This document shows, piece after piece, positions 56,981-64,000 of a stretch of 64,000 nt of DNA. Origin of the DNA: Candidatus Chromulinivorax destructor (GTDB lineage: Bacteria > Babelota > Babeliae > Babelales > Chromulinivoraceae). A model generated the notes under the pieces. It was given only the letters and a program-made list of their open reading frames with translations, did no database searches and was not told the DNA's origin. Where the stretch lies: NCBI RefSeq assembly GCF_003366055.1, contig NZ_CP025544.1, positions 372,001 to 436,000 on the forward strand. Direction: 5' to 3'. The position numbers and the translations under genes are program-made. Within the stretch, counting starts at the first letter, position 1. Every line of letters begins with the position of its first letter.

Positions 56981-57037
56981 AATTTCACAATGAATTATTT
57001 ATGGTGAATAATATCAAAAACAAAAAAGGAGAACGTT

Positions 57038-57415
57038 ATGAAAAAGTTATTAAAATTTATAGCTTTTAGCTGTATCGTAGCAATAACTGCTGAAAATATA
57101 TATGCTAAAAATATTCGCATCCATAATAGCGGTCCACAAACAGTTGAGGTCTGGCAAAAAGTAAAAAATCATTTTGTAGACGCGACTTCAGCTAATAATT
57201 ATTTTTATGGACCTGTTTGGGGTGCAGAAACTAAACTTGGAACAATTACTGCAGGCGAAACTCAACCATTTACACTCGCAGATAGTGTTGGTAAAGATAA
57301 ATATGAAATTCAATATCTTATTAAAGACTTTAATAAACCAGCTGTAGATACTACATACAGACCTGCAATTGATAAATATTTTGATGGGCATAAAAAAGAT
57401 ACTATGCAATTTTAA
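57038..57415 (+). CDS. small secreted protein of cassette unit 2
   Basis: 125 residues. Signal KLLKFIAFSCIVAITAENIY, then IRIHNSGPQTVEVWQ and the tail KYFDGHKKDTMQF. The Cys-rich middle of the unit 1 protein (TTCCNGKPAYG, FCSCTKI) is missing here, so disulfide content differs. Flanking DNA is almost identical to unit 1 but the coding part is clearly diverged. Confidence 0.75.
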   Translation: MKKLLKFIAFSCIVAITAENIYAKNIRIHNSGPQTVEVWQKVKNHFVDATSANNYFYGPVWGAETKLGTITAGETQPFTLADSVGKDKYEIQYLIKDFNKPAVDTTYRPAIDKYFDGHKKDTMQF

Positions 57416-57440
57416 TAATCAAAATATATTTTGAATTTTT

Positions 57441-57487
57441 ATGAGTCGATGAGAAAGAATCAATTTTCTCGTCGACTCATATTTTTT
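57441..57487 (+). terminator. terminator after cassette gene 2
   Basis: Same stem and T tract as at 56607-56653. Confidence 0.9.
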
Positions 57488-57557
57488 ATAAAATTTTCTT
57501 ATACATGTATCTAGTAAACATACAATATTAACAAGCTAGTTATCCTGTTTGATACCC

Positions 57558-57654
57558 TGCAGAGCAATATTGCAAGCAACTCAAGCCAACTGACCTTGCC
57601 GTCATGATTATGGTCGAATCAGGTCGAGCATATTTAACCAAGAATTTCTACTAA
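57558..57654 (+). pseudogene. duplicated 3' fragment of the cysK-like gene, unit 3
   Basis: Starts at CTGCAGAGCA and runs to the stop. Two substitutions turn MGDSGRA into VESGRA, and the bases before it no longer match, so unit 3 has decayed at its left edge. Confidence 0.85.
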
Positions 57655-57662
57655 CAATTACA

Positions 57663-57687
57663 GGGGCTTATCACAAGCCCCTTTTTT
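57663..57687 (+). terminator. terminator copy in unit 3
   Basis: GGGGCTT ATCAC AAGCCCC TTTTTT. Confidence 0.9.
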
Positions 57688-57783
57688 ATGTATTCTGCAT
57701 TCCAATCTACTTTTTTTGAGATAACCTGACCTGCTATTTGCAAACCTGCAAAATCTCATAATGAAAATTTTACTCACAAACTG

Positions 57784-57814
57784 TTGATTTTGTGGGGGTG
57801 GGATTTGCTACAAT
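57784..57814 (+). promoter_or_regulatory. promoter of cassette unit 3
   Basis: TTGATT and TACAAT 19 bases apart, extended -10 kept. The -35 and the first part of the spacer differ from units 1 and 2. Confidence 0.55.
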
Positions 57815-57871
57815 AATTTCACAATGAATTATTCATGGTGAATAATATCAAAAACAAAAAAGGAGAACGTT

Positions 57872-58282
57872 ATGAAAATGTCATTTAAAAAATTATCAAT
57901 GATGGTAATGCTTGGATTTATTTTAAATCCCACAGCTACACAAGCTAATAAAAAACACAAGGATAAACCTGCTGAGCAAGTTTATACTACTCAAGTAAAA
58001 GTGATTAATCTAGGTGCTAATCAATATATTGGGCAATTTAATGATCCTAATTACATTCAGCAAAATCCTATCGATAAAGAGAATCATTATAATTTTTCTT
58101 CAGATCATGGTTATTATCTAATGGTATATCATAAAGCTAATACAGATTGTGCCCCTGCATATATGGGACCATCAACTTGTCCTGCGTATCATACGCCTTC
58201 ACAAAGTGTAAGACGCGCAGGTAGTGAATTCAAAAAAGATGGAACTGGGATTTGGGATGTTTCTAATAATAGTATTAGCTAA
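57872..58282 (+). CDS. small secreted protein of cassette unit 3, unrelated sequence
   Basis: 136 residues. Signal LSMMVMLGFILNPTATQA, then a Lys-rich stretch and VYTTQVKVINLGANQYIGQF. Apart from a loose VKVIN-like strand after the signal it does not resemble the proteins of units 1 and 2, although promoter, leader and GGAGAACGTTATG start region are almost identical. The mature part has two Cys (CAPAYM, TCPAYH). No family recognised. Confidence 0.7.
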   Translation: MKMSFKKLSMMVMLGFILNPTATQANKKHKDKPAEQVYTTQVKVINLGANQYIGQFNDPNYIQQNPIDKENHYNFSSDHGYYLMVYHKANTDCAPAYMGPSTCPAYHTPSQSVRRAGSEFKKDGTGIWDVSNNSIS

Positions 58283-58305
58283 TAACTTAATTTTTTAAAA
58301 ACAAA

Positions 58306-58344
58306 AGAGCCCATACAATCATTAAAAATTGCATGGGCTCTTTC
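58306..58344. terminator. bidirectional terminator
   Basis: AGAGCCCA and TGGGCTCT with CAAT/ATTG inner pairs form a stem between the unit 3 gene and the converging protease gene. Confidence 0.8.
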
Positions 58345-58347
58345 TAG

Positions 58348-61300
58348 TTACTCAATATGCGATTGCTTATAAAAAAATAACGATACTATCAGCAACATCC
58401 CTATTGCTAGCAATGCATGCATTGCAGATCCTGCATACGATGGATACATAATTTCTGGAATGCAATAATTCATAATGCATGTTAACACCATAGCAATTGG
58501 TAATAAAGTCATATCATACTGTAAAATGAGTCTATAAATTATATATAAAGCAATTGCCATGGCTATGCCTTGCAATGCCATGCCAGATACAGACTGACTT
58601 ACAAAAAGAGCTTGAAATGAGCAACTAAACAGAATCATAACGACAAGTTGCATCCAGCTTTTTGACAATTGCTTTACCAATAAAAACATTACTATTACTA
58701 AGGAGGTAAACAAACAATATTGCGTCAGCATTGCTCCACAAAATGATAATGCTGGCAACCATGCCCCAGCATAAGTTGTATTGCATGATTGTGGCTGCAA
58801 TGTTATTTGATACTGATCTACATACGAAAAGATACCTGATAAAAACAGTCCAATTGCGCCTGCAATACCCCATGACTGCAGATATTTTTTTGTTTTACTT
58901 TTAATAAAGCCAACAGCTGCAATAGTTAAAAACACCGAAAAGAAAAATATCTGCCAAATGTTGCCTAAAATAATTTGTAAGAGAACCCGACTTGATTGTT
59001 CATAAAAAGGCTCTGCAGTATTAAATGTTCCCACATAGATACAAAAGTTATTAATACTCATAATGGTAACAAGCGTGCAAACAAATAGAGCTTTATTTCG
59101 TAAAATTTTTGTGCCATATAACGAGGTTAATAATTTATTAATCCCAACGATACATGCGATTAAAACAAATAAAATTAAAATAAAATATAAAGCTATTTTA
59201 TACATACTCAGATTAATTAAAAATGCTTGATCTGCACGGCTCCAATCTTCTGGAACAAAAATAAATCGACTGTACTCAGTTACCACATCACCAGAAATAG
59301 TAATTTGTATACGAGCTTGCCCTTCTTGATTAAAATCAAAAAATTCAAGGTCTTGCACAACAATAGTCCAATCTCGACGATGCTCTAATTTTTTACTTAC
59401 CACAGAAATCAACTCAACATTTTGTTTATCAAGTAAAAATCGATCTTGAATGTAAGCATACGCAATATCCAATGCTTTTTCTTCTGAAATATCAGCACCA
59501 GTATGATGCTCGGGGATATAATGTTGCAAGCCAATAACTTCTGGGCAAATTTCATCAATTTCTACATCTTGTGTGCAATAAGCATTTGCAACATAAGCTC
59601 TTAATTCTTGGCAACGTTCTTCAACAGGACGACTAAATTGAACAAAACGAACAAGCCATGTCACCCCTTGCAAATATGAACATTGCATATCTTGGCACAC
59701 TTCCTTACCATACACCTGCCATATAAAACGATGCTGACTATTCATCGTCTGATCTTGAACTGTTGCAATAGCATTAAAATTAGATAGAACATCGATATGA
59801 TACTCTTTTTCTAATGCTTTTGCTGCACATGCTATAGCTTGTGCTTTGGTAACCTGTAATACACCTACATCTGATCGATTATGATCAGTCATAAACCACA
59901 AACAACTCCCAATCACACCCAAAAATAATGCTATAATAAGATTTCTTGCTGGGATTTTAGATCCAATTTTGCGAGGCTCTGGTTGCACCGGAATATATTC
60001 TGCTGTATGAAATGCCTCATTATACAATTCAACAGGAGCTGTCTGTAATTTTTTGTTATACAAAAACAGCGCACAGACAGTCCACAGGGGAAGCCCAATT
60101 AAAAAGACAACCATGACTTTTGAAAACAGAAGCGTTGATGAAAATACCGGCAGAGCAAAAAGAATTGCATCATATACAAAATGACACAACGCTCCTGGAA
60201 TCAAACCAAATTTGCAGTATAAAAAACCAAAACCAAATGAAGGAATTATCAATTCTACAAGACGAGCAAAAAATGGTTGGTTTGGATAATTTGCATGGCA
60301 AGCTCCAAAAACTAATGCTTGCAGCATAAACATAACCGCAAACCATACTTTTTTATGCTTACTTTTTTGTATTACAAGAGCAATCATCGCAAGTGGCAAT
60401 GCACGAAATAAAACTTCTTCGGTAAAGCCAGCTCGAATCGAGATGCTAATCGGTCCAAACCATGGTAAATATGAAGCTACAACATTTGGGTCTGCCATAC
60501 TTGATGCTGGCGACCACCATGCTAAATAATGATCTGTCAGATAGCTATACAATATTTCATAGCCAAACATACATGGAGTACACAAGTATGCAATCAAAAC
60601 TTGATTAAAAAGTTCTTGTGATGTTATAACGGGCCACTGCAATGATGAGAAAAATTGAATATGATGCTTGTAAATAAGTCTGCCTGCAGCTTCAGCAACA
60701 ACAAGCCCTACAAAAACAAAGCTGAGTAAAACAAAAAATTCTAAAAAAATACCAAAACATTTCATCATGATAAATGTTGATGTTGCTTGAATGGTGTTAT
60801 AAGAGTTCCACCAGAGCTGATATTCATTCAAGCCGCTAAAAAATTCAAGAATTGCGACACAAAAAGAAGTTAAAAAAGCTGCTTTTGCAAACAAGTAATT
60901 ACGACGATATAAATATATCATCCCAAAAAGAGCTAATATAAAGAGATATACTAACTTAAAAATAAAAGTTCCAAAATGTGCTAATAGTTCATTTGCTGAA
61001 CGCATTTCTTTATAACGACGTAAGAATTCATCTGGAATTTTTACACTTGGTTCACATTGAGTTAGCACGTCACCACAAACAACTGCTGTAAATCGATATA
61101 ATCCTTTCCCAATGGTCAAATCAGTACGCTCATATACAAAAGAATGATCAACTCTTCCCGTATCTTGTTTTTCAGAATTGTATTCAACTAAAGCATACCT
61201 ATCAAATTTTGGACACCACAATGATATATTTTTTTCAACAAGAGCCATCGCTTGCTCTTTTGATAGCGTATTTCCTTGAGATTTTTCTGATATTTTTTGA

Positions 61301-61752
61301 TAAAATCCTATTTTTTCACCTTCAGGACTAAATAAGACTTTCATTTCAACAATTTCATGTTCTTTAAAAAATCTTACTTGCCATTGATATGGATAATATG
61401 CCCCAGATTGAAACATTTGAATAAAAGCATCTTTTCCACCAGCTTCAAGCTCTATAAAACTTTGTAAATTTGCATCAGATGCAAACTGTACTGATGTTTG
61501 ATATCCTGTCATATTCCAGTCTAAATCAGATGCAATCTTATGAGCGCTTGCAACAACCTGATCTTTATCAGCAGTAATTGAAAGCTGTACAATAGGCGCC
61601 ACGACATCAAAATATTTATATGACAATGCAGCCGATAACGCTGATAAAAAAACAAAACAAAACCAAAAAACATGTCGTCTATTTATTACCATTCCACAAC
61701 CTTTTTTAATGAAAAATACTATGTCAGATAGGGTAACAAATTCAACGAGCAT
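58348..61752 (-). CDS. very large CPBP-family intramembrane protease
   Basis: 1134 residues, many helices. The CPBP (Rce1/Abi) motifs are visible: EEVLFR (Glu445, Glu446, Arg450), FGACH (His486) and HFVYD (His524, Asp528). Most CPBP proteins have 200-300 residues. Here the core is embedded between two soluble regions of PepSY-like alpha/beta type (about 55-240 and 640-850) and a second membrane region. The start may be Met21 (at 61692), giving a cleaner first helix. Substrate unknown; eukaryotic relatives process prenylated proteins. Confidence 0.8.
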   Translation of the reverse strand: MLVEFVTLSDIVFFIKKGCGMVINRRHVFWFCFVFLSALSAALSYKYFDVVAPIVQLSITADKDQVVASAHKIASDLDWNMTGYQTSVQFASDANLQSFIELEAGGKDAFIQMFQSGAYYPYQWQVRFFKEHEIVEMKVLFSPEGEKIGFYQKISEKSQGNTLSKEQAMALVEKNISLWCPKFDRYALVEYNSEKQDTGRVDHSFVYERTDLTIGKGLYRFTAVVCGDVLTQCEPSVKIPDEFLRRYKEMRSANELLAHFGTFIFKLVYLFILALFGMIYLYRRNYLFAKAAFLTSFCVAILEFFSGLNEYQLWWNSYNTIQATSTFIMMKCFGIFLEFFVLLSFVFVGLVVAEAAGRLIYKHHIQFFSSLQWPVITSQELFNQVLIAYLCTPCMFGYEILYSYLTDHYLAWWSPASSMADPNVVASYLPWFGPISISIRAGFTEEVLFRALPLAMIALVIQKSKHKKVWFAVMFMLQALVFGACHANYPNQPFFARLVELIIPSFGFGFLYCKFGLIPGALCHFVYDAILFALPVFSSTLLFSKVMVVFLIGLPLWTVCALFLYNKKLQTAPVELYNEAFHTAEYIPVQPEPRKIGSKIPARNLIIALFLGVIGSCLWFMTDHNRSDVGVLQVTKAQAIACAAKALEKEYHIDVLSNFNAIATVQDQTMNSQHRFIWQVYGKEVCQDMQCSYLQGVTWLVRFVQFSRPVEERCQELRAYVANAYCTQDVEIDEICPEVIGLQHYIPEHHTGADISEEKALDIAYAYIQDRFLLDKQNVELISVVSKKLEHRRDWTIVVQDLEFFDFNQEGQARIQITISGDVVTEYSRFIFVPEDWSRADQAFLINLSMYKIALYFILILFVLIACIVGINKLLTSLYGTKILRNKALFVCTLVTIMSINNFCIYVGTFNTAEPFYEQSSRVLLQIILGNIWQIFFFSVFLTIAAVGFIKSKTKKYLQSWGIAGAIGLFLSGIFSYVDQYQITLQPQSCNTTYAGAWLPALSFCGAMLTQYCLFTSLVIVMFLLVKQLSKSWMQLVVMILFSCSFQALFVSQSVSGMALQGIAMAIALYIIYRLILQYDMTLLPIAMVLTCIMNYCIPEIMYPSYAGSAMHALLAIGMLLIVSLFFYKQSHIE

Positions 61753-61796
61753 TTCAATCTATTGAACAAATGATTCATAGAGTTAGCAGGCTAAGC

Positions 61797-61870
61797 TGTA
61801 TGAACCAAATTTACATGTGGATACAAACCTACGATGTCGCTTCGCTTACCTCCGGAAATATTTGTGGCGA
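61797..61870 (+). repeat. TIR element family, copy E (left half only)
   Basis: TGTATGAACCAAATTT, then AAACCTACGATGTCGCTTCG, ACCTCCGGAAATATT and TGTGGCGA; then it stops. It lies between the protease gene and the terminator of the secreted gene at 61946. Confidence 0.75.
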
Positions 61871-61887
61871 ATGTTTAAAAAACATAA

Positions 61888-61923
61888 AAAAATAAGCTGA
61901 CATGAAAATCAGCTTATTTTTTA
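61888..61923 (-). terminator. terminator of the secreted-protein gene at 61946
   Basis: AATAAGCTGA and TCAGCTTATT form a perfect ten-bp stem with T tracts on both sides. Confidence 0.85.
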
Positions 61924-61945
61924 CAAATCATATAAAATAAAAATT

Positions 61946-63163
61946 TTATTTTAAAATTTTAGAAACTTTTTGAGAAACTCCGTATATTTGCGCAGGAAAA
62001 GAAGTTCTTCCTAATTTTTGCAAATCATCTTTAAAATAATTATCTAATTGCTCGGTAAGTTCAACAAAGATAATTTTATTTTCATCTGATAGAAATTTTT
62101 TCCCCATGAGCATAGCGTCATTAAAAATATCTACCGGAATATTAAATTGTTTTTGATGTTTAAATCTTTTATCAGCAGTACCATCTTGTTTTAATTGAGC
62201 AAAAGCGCCAAGATAAATTTCATTATTTTCATCTATTATTTTATCATCAACTACTAGTAGTGGAAACTGTGTTAAATATAGTAAAGGATTTGCAGGATCT
62301 TGGTATGATCCACAATACCTATTTTCACCAACTTTACTAATTTTAAAACGTCTATCATCTGGACTTTTTGCAACAGTTACTCCATGTTTTAAATCATCTA
62401 AAATAGATAACTCCGTGATATCTGCTCGCAAAGTTTTTGAAATTTTTCCTGAAACAGATACACCTACTGTTTCATTGTCTTGGCCGACAAAAACCATTTC
62501 ATCTTCTTCTATCAAATTTTCAGAATAATAATTAAATAAAACATGCCCACCACTAATACTTTTTAATGATTTGTCTTCATCATAAGAACATGTAGGATTC
62601 ATAATATGGTGAAGATCAATAGCTGCACATCCTTTGACTTCAGGAGAAGAAAGAACCGACGCACATTTTGAAGCAATTTGCGCTACTACTGAAGATGATT
62701 TCATTTCAGAAGCAACTATATTATTTTTTTCAACTATTGTGCTATTTTGATTCTCTTGTTTTTCTAAAATTATTTCATCGCATGCTCTTTCAATGCTATT
62801 GCGTGCCAATGTTCGTTTTTTTTTCTCAGGAGTATATATCTTCATATAATCAAATGTGCGTTCAAAAAGCTTCATCTCAACTTTATTTACAGAGTTCAAT
62901 AGTCTTTTTTTAAATAAATTTTCAATTATTTCAGCACTTTCTAAATTATTTTCATGATCTTTTTTTTCTTTATAAAGCTTTGTCATTGCATCTTTTTCAG
63001 CAGAACTCTTTGCGCGTTTTCTATTTTTAAATTCAGGAGTAATAAAATCTACAGGTGCATAAGATTCTATGTCAGGTAAATCAGATGCAAGAGCAAAAGG
63101 TGCACGAACAAAACTTACTATTAAAAAAGCATAGAAAAAAGATTGCTTGTTAAAAAAAATCAT
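61946..63163 (-). CDS. secreted hypothetical protein
   Basis: 405 residues from the ATG at 63163; a TTG at 63178 would add five residues. The signal is QSFFYAFLIVSFVRAPFALA. The N-terminal third is helical and very charged (RKRAKSSAEKDAMTKLYKEK); the C-terminal half is beta-rich, with YYSENLIEEDEMVFVGQD and VGENRYCGSYQDPANPLLYL. No family is recognised. It stands alone, divergent from the DciA-like gene. Confidence 0.7.
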   Translation of the reverse strand: MIFFNKQSFFYAFLIVSFVRAPFALASDLPDIESYAPVDFITPEFKNRKRAKSSAEKDAMTKLYKEKKDHENNLESAEIIENLFKKRLLNSVNKVEMKLFERTFDYMKIYTPEKKKRTLARNSIERACDEIILEKQENQNSTIVEKNNIVASEMKSSSVVAQIASKCASVLSSPEVKGCAAIDLHHIMNPTCSYDEDKSLKSISGGHVLFNYYSENLIEEDEMVFVGQDNETVGVSVSGKISKTLRADITELSILDDLKHGVTVAKSPDDRRFKISKVGENRYCGSYQDPANPLLYLTQFPLLVVDDKIIDENNEIYLGAFAQLKQDGTADKRFKHQKQFNIPVDIFNDAMLMGKKFLSDENKIIFVELTEQLDNYFKDDLQKLGRTSFPAQIYGVSQKVSKILK

Positions 63164-63375
63164 ATAATTACATACCAATTATTAAAACGACAAATAGAAT
63201 TATCTCTAAAATTATAGCTCTTTACACAAAAGACTCAAGATCTTGATACAAAATTCATTATGAAATTGATACAATTCACTCATGAAAATATTTTTGAAGT
63301 CTATTTCAAAAATAAAATAGATCTTTTTTATAAAATAACTCAAACTAAAAGAGTAACTCTTAAAAAAGGTATCAA

Positions 63376-63804
63376 GTGGAAAACGTTAAAAATATTTTAG
63401 ATTCATTACTGCAACCAAGCATTCATAACGAAGCTTGGAAACTTAATTTAATCAAAAACTGGCCGACAATCATCGGATCTCTTCACGAAAAAGTATCATT
63501 ACAAAAAATACATGCAACGTCAGTTGTCCTTGGAGTACATGATTCAAGCTGGATACAAGAACTCTATTTGCTTTCAAAAATTATTTTAAAAAAAATAAAC
63601 AGCAATCTGGACTCACCACGAATTGTAACCCTTCGGTTTCAATGTATAGAAAAAAAAGAGACAATTGTTAAAAAAAAGCCTGTAATTTTTTCTATTAAAA
63701 AGAAAAGAGACTTACAACCTCAAGAATCAAAAGCTTTATCAAAAATCAATGATCCGCAATTGTCTTCTGCTTTACAAGGATTTTTACAACGATGCCTTCA
63801 ATAA
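63376..63804 (+). CDS. DUF721 / DciA-like protein
   Basis: 142 residues starting at a GTG with AAAGG upstream. The N-terminal part WPTIIGSLHEKVSLQKI and VVLGVHDSSWIQELYLL match the DUF721 fold, which in many bacteria (DciA) loads or assists the replicative helicase. The C-terminal third is Lys-rich and unstructured. It overlaps the next gene by 13 bases. Helicase loading is inferred from the family. Confidence 0.8.
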   Translation: MENVKNILDSLLQPSIHNEAWKLNLIKNWPTIIGSLHEKVSLQKIHATSVVLGVHDSSWIQELYLLSKIILKKINSNLDSPRIVTLRFQCIEKKETIVKKKPVIFSIKKKRDLQPQESKALSKINDPQLSSALQGFLQRCLQ

Positions 63805-64000
63805 CAACTGCTTTGTTAACACTCTGTTTTGTTGCAGGAAAATCTGGTGGACACATGCTTCCTTGCATAACTCAAGCAGAAAAAATACTTTACGCGCAGC
63901 CTACAAGTAAAATCTATCTTTTTTCATCAGGAACAGATCTTGATAGTAAAATTATGGATAAACATCAAAAAATAGAACACTATATACCAGCATGTTTAGA
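63792..64000 (+). CDS. murG: N-terminus of MurG-like glycosyltransferase (3' end outside window)
   Basis: The ATG at 63792 opens a frame to the right edge: LLTLCFVAGKSGGHMLPCIT. This resembles the MurG donor-loop signature GGGTGGHxxP, here GKSGGHMLP, followed by helix AEKIL and strand KIYLFSSGTDLDSK. MurG transfers GlcNAc to lipid I. Only 69 residues are visible, so the call is tentative. Confidence 0.6.
   Translation, partial: MPSITTALLTLCFVAGKSGGHMLPCITQAEKILYAQPTSKIYLFSSGTDLDSKIMDKHQKIEHYIPACL

Larger units (their letters stand above)
55831..57868 (+). repeat. three tandem cassettes of about 0.83-0.88 kb
   Basis: Unit 1 begins in the cysK-like gene at 55831 (CTGCAGAGCA at 55841). Unit 2 is 882 bases later and unit 3 a further 835. 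Each contains the cysK 3' end, a GGGGCTT terminator, a nearly identical about 215-base promoter/leader and a small secreted-protein gene. Units 1 and 2 also share the terminator and tail after the gene. The 48-base period difference equals the length difference of the genes in units 1 and 2. Confidence 0.9.

Overview
The window is AT-rich bacterial chromosome with densely packed genes on both strands. The organism has a two-membrane envelope: BamA, a second beta-barrel protein ending in Phe, MurA, GlmM and MurG. It makes many small Sec-exported proteins, several with ankyrin repeats. The gene content, the divergent core genes, the secreted repertoire and the streamlined islands suggest a host-associated lineage such as Dependentiae (TM6/Babeliae). 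That placement is inference; no 16S rRNA is present.

Layout. 1-930: the 5' part of a secreted membrane protein (minus). 1.3-5.6 kb: trpS, then a cdaA-like/cdaR-like/glmM/DUF502 operon. 5.7-8.1 kb: an ankyrin protein and a likely DNA polymerase III delta subunit. 8.1-23.1 kb, all minus: the conserved island tRNA-Tyr, -Gly, -Thr, -Thr, -Thr, -Trp, secE, nusG, rplK, rplA, rplJ, rplL, rpoB, rpoC, tRNA-Val, rpsO, pnp. tuf and rpmG are absent from it. 23.2-28.7 kb: a BFD-like ferredoxin, tsaE, a NYN-domain protein, a lone atpG, murA and a thymidine kinase. 28.8-34.2 kb: radA, an ABC exporter with three tandem permeases, and an rsuA-family synthase. 34.3-42.9 kb: an AGCS symporter, two FKBP isomerases, two secreted hydrolases, bamA. 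43-51 kb: gltX, an APC permease, a porin-like protein, rpsU-rbfA-prepilin peptidase and small secreted proteins. 51.5-56 kb: a FolC-like ligase, ATP synthase membrane genes (AtpR/AtpI-like, a, fused c) and a cysK-like gene. 55.8-58.3 kb: a tandem cassette array. 58.3-64 kb: a very large CPBP protease, a secreted protein, a DciA-like protein and the start of murG.

Most notable points. (1) The c subunit of the ATP synthase is a fusion of four hairpins, with the ion-binding carboxylate in repeats 1, 3 and 4 but not 2. (2) Three tandem copies of a cassette made of the cysK 3' end, terminator, promoter and leader carry diverging or unrelated secreted-protein genes. (3) A family of about 190-bp elements with terminal inverted repeats has four near-full copies, one half copy and one isolated end. 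(4) rpoC is interrupted after codon 41 by a one-base shift at an A6 run. (5) RpoB has a cysteine-rich, zinc-ribbon-like insertion. (6) The CdaA-like protein lacks the catalytic motifs of diadenylate cyclases although it stays in the cdaA-cdaR-glmM arrangement. (7) MurA has Asp at the catalytic Cys position.

Genes were read by eye and from translations. Family assignments rest on recognisable motifs, lengths and gene order; no database search was run.
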